From Chrysomallon squamiferum (lineage: Eukaryota; Mollusca; Gastropoda; Neomphalida; Peltospiridae): a stretch of 64,000 nt of DNA. Position 1 is the stretch's first letter; each line of letters opens with the position of its first letter. The notes under the pieces are model-generated. The model ran no database searches and was not told the origin of the DNA. It worked only from the letters and a program-made list of their open reading frames with translations. This document shows positions 62,486 to 64,000 of this stretch, piece by piece. The stretch covers positions 32,759,999 through 32,823,998 of the forward strand of contig CM022672.1 in assembly GCA_012295275.1 (NCBI GenBank). Reading direction: 5' to 3'. A program made the translations under genes and the position numbers.

Positions 62486-62530
62486 TCTTTAAATATGGCG
62501 GAAAAAAAAGGTGCCCGTCACGTGTTCGAC
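62486..62530. promoter_or_regulatory. Promoter-like YY1/E-box block, right-arm copy
   Basis: TTTAAATATGGCGG (62488-62501) and GTCACGTG (62517-62524): the inverted copy of 26687-26723, with both motifs unchanged. In this arm it is separated from the small candidate gene by the 11.9-kb segment. Confidence 0.35.
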
Positions 62531-62965
62531 GAAGCCTTATTAGAGTTATTTCCCTTACACCGTTGACAACTTTACCAGTTCCTCGTTATCATTGTTGTAG
62601 AATACAGAATAAAATGCGTTTGAAAAAAATGATAATCTAACCATTATTTTCATAGGAAGCCGATGTATTTTTCTGGGTTTTTTTGGTGATAACATTTTCG
62701 TATTTCAACAACATTATCTTTATAATGCCTTAATAATGTGTGTGGTTGTGTCGAATAGAGACCGATAACTCTCAATTCCGGAAATCAGCATAATTATCGA
62801 ATTTGGCGGCGGTAAATTCAAATTTCAGAAGCGCTTTTATACGCACACACACGCACGCAGACACACACACACTAATGAGTGAAATATGGAAAGTGGGGCA
62901 ATTTACGAAAGCAAGAAATATATTAAATTTTATTTACCTGTAACAGAAATAAATATTTTAAAGGG

Positions 62966-62973
62966 CAGTTATT

Positions 62974-63012
<39 letters not shown>

Positions 63013-63057
63013 TTTTATTTATTTATTTATTTTATTTATTTATTTATTTATTTATTT
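62966..63057. repeat. TTTA microsatellite next to the hAT end
   Basis: ATTT tract of about 90 bp immediately before the target duplication TTCTAGAC. The left arm has only a short AATT/AAAT stretch at the matching place (26207-26240). Confidence 0.9.
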
Positions 63058-64000
63058 TTCTAGACCAGGGGCGGGCAAACTTTGGCCCGCGAAGGTTTAT
63101 TGGCTTGCCCGCCAAAGTGTTCACAATTAACATTGCCATCCGGCCTGAGAGACAGCAAAATAAAAGTCAATGAAATAAATCAGTTGACATAGCTTTTTTT
63201 TTTTTTTTTTTATTCAAGTCGCTCTGAGGTTTAAAATTTAAGGCGTCTTGAAGGTGCTCGTCGAATCAATAGTGCCCGTAACCGAATTTTAAATGACCGC
63301 TTGCTTCAAAATATGCAAACTATAACGATGTGTCAGTTACACACGCGGGCGAATTGAACCACGCTAACTTCTTGCTGTCACAAACAGAACTGGTTTTTGC
63401 ATTTTTGCTTTTTACTATCTATCATTTTCCCCCAGCCAATCATGTCCGCAACCTCGCATTTAAAACTGAGAAAAGTGGATATGGAAAGTCGAATATTCAA
63501 CTCTAAGTGGACGGAGAAAAAGGATACCATCGCAAAACTGTCAGACAATTTCAAAAAGGGCACTTTGATGTTTCGTAAACAGATAACTCAGCATGAAAAA
63601 GTGGCACGGGGCAGTTACGAAGTTTCACTATTACTTGCTCAAAGGATGAAGACTTTGTCGAGGAATGTCTCATGACTGTGGTGAATTCTGTCTGCCCAGA
63701 ACAACGTTCAGTCATGGAAAATATGAGTCTGTCGTCTCGTACTATTCGTCGCCACGTTGACAGTGTGCAAGACTCATTAAAGAGTAAGTCCTCGACCTTT
63801 GTCGCTGTCTCTCTTGTTCTTGACGAGAGCCCTGATATGTAAGACACAGCCGAACTGGCTATTTTCATACGTGGTGTCACTTCTGCCCTCGAGGTGCATG
63901 AAGAGTTATTTGAATTGATCCACTACATGGCACCACCATTGGAAAAGACATGTTCAGTGCCTTATTTCAGTGTGTGGAGCATCACTCCCTTGATCTCTCC
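63058..64000 (+). mobile_element. hAT element, longer copy, runs off the window
   Basis: The TIR CAGGGGCGGGCAAACTTTGG begins at 63066, preceded by TTCTAGAC (63058-63065), which is the reverse of GTCTAGAA at 26199. It is therefore the same insertion, carried in both arms. Unlike the left copy it retains the N-terminal half of the transposase. The other end lies outside the window. Confidence 0.85.
63442..64000 (+). pseudogene. hAT transposase (GTF2IRD2/ZBED5-like), N-terminal part, frameshifted
   Basis: ATG at 63442 gives MSATSHLKLRKVDMESRIFN then SKWTEKKDTIAKLSDNF, the usual opening of this family, but the BED/zinc-binding block is missing. The frame ends at 63675. The family sequence continues in another frame from about 63645 (EDFVEECLMTVVNSVCPEQR, then SLSSRTIRRHVDSVQDSLKS, then VAVSLVLDESPDM). 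It then hits TAA at 63840-63842 before DTAELAIFIRGV. One frameshift plus one stop within 400 bases shows it is inactive. The catalytic Asp of the DES motif is visible. Confidence 0.8.

Larger units (their letters stand above)
50559..62487. other. 11.9-kb segment present only in the right arm
   Basis: In the left arm, GCATTTATTTAAATATGGCGG (reversed) is continuous at 26710-26732. Here it is split between GCATTTA at 50551-50557 and TTTAAATATGGCGG at 62488-62501. Contents are CAMSAP-like exons, Gypsy and Merlin remnants, a minisatellite and two decayed ORFs. No terminal inverted repeats or LTRs bound the whole segment, so it is either an insertion by an unclear route or a deletion in the left copy. 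Confidence 0.85.
45231..63065. repeat. Outer inverted duplication, right arm
   Basis: Reverse complement of 26207-31693, carrying in addition 50559-62487. It ends at the hAT terminus (63066), and the shared hAT end continues the homology to about 63421. Homology may continue beyond the right edge of the window. Confidence 0.9.

Overview
This is eukaryotic, AT-rich nuclear DNA. It has spliced genes, GT-AG introns, AATAAA signals, very dense microsatellites (CA, CT, ATT, ACT, ATTT) and decayed DNA transposons. The recognisable proteins are a BIR+UBA inhibitor-of-apoptosis-like protein, a BTB-BACK-PHR protein of the BTBD6 type, and exon fragments of the spliceosomal helicase DHX8 and of the microtubule minus-end protein CAMSAP. 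Together with the repeat style they suggest an invertebrate, most likely a mollusc. That assignment is inference; no single feature proves it.

Layout. 1-9.4 kb: microsatellite-rich DNA with a decayed pogo-like element (1.9-2.95 kb) and an Ig-like exon fragment (3.5 kb). 9.5-12.9 kb: a small acidic ORF and a 24-bp minisatellite. 13.0-16.1 kb: a 1.47-kb tandem duplication. 17.6-18.2 kb: the intact IAP-like gene (minus strand). 18.3-23.7 kb: mostly empty AT-rich DNA. 23.8-25.0 kb: a candidate two-exon gene and a coding-like ORF. 25.0-26.2 kb: an internally deleted hAT transposon.

From 26.2 kb to the right edge the window is dominated by an imperfect inverted duplication. The outer arms are 26.2-31.7 kb and 45.2-63.1 kb; inner arms are 33.6-36.35 kb and 39.9-41.65 kb. 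At the centre are a 200-N gap and a BTBD6-like gene whose 5' part is lost in the gap. The arms carry degenerate DHX8 exons (three partial copies, all with the same in-frame stop), a small convergent candidate gene, a promoter-like E-box/YY1-type block and the same hAT insertion. An 11.9-kb segment present only in the right arm holds CAMSAP exons with a stop, Gypsy reverse-transcriptase and Merlin-type transposase remnants, a 63-bp minisatellite and two decayed ORFs.

The left contig ends exactly inside homology to the right contig, at the N gap. The palindrome is therefore either a real inverted segmental duplication or, quite plausibly, an alternative haplotype joined head-to-head by scaffolding. 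I see no bacterial-type operon, CRISPR array or obvious new defence system. The most interesting material is the structure of the inverted duplication and the captured gene fragments.
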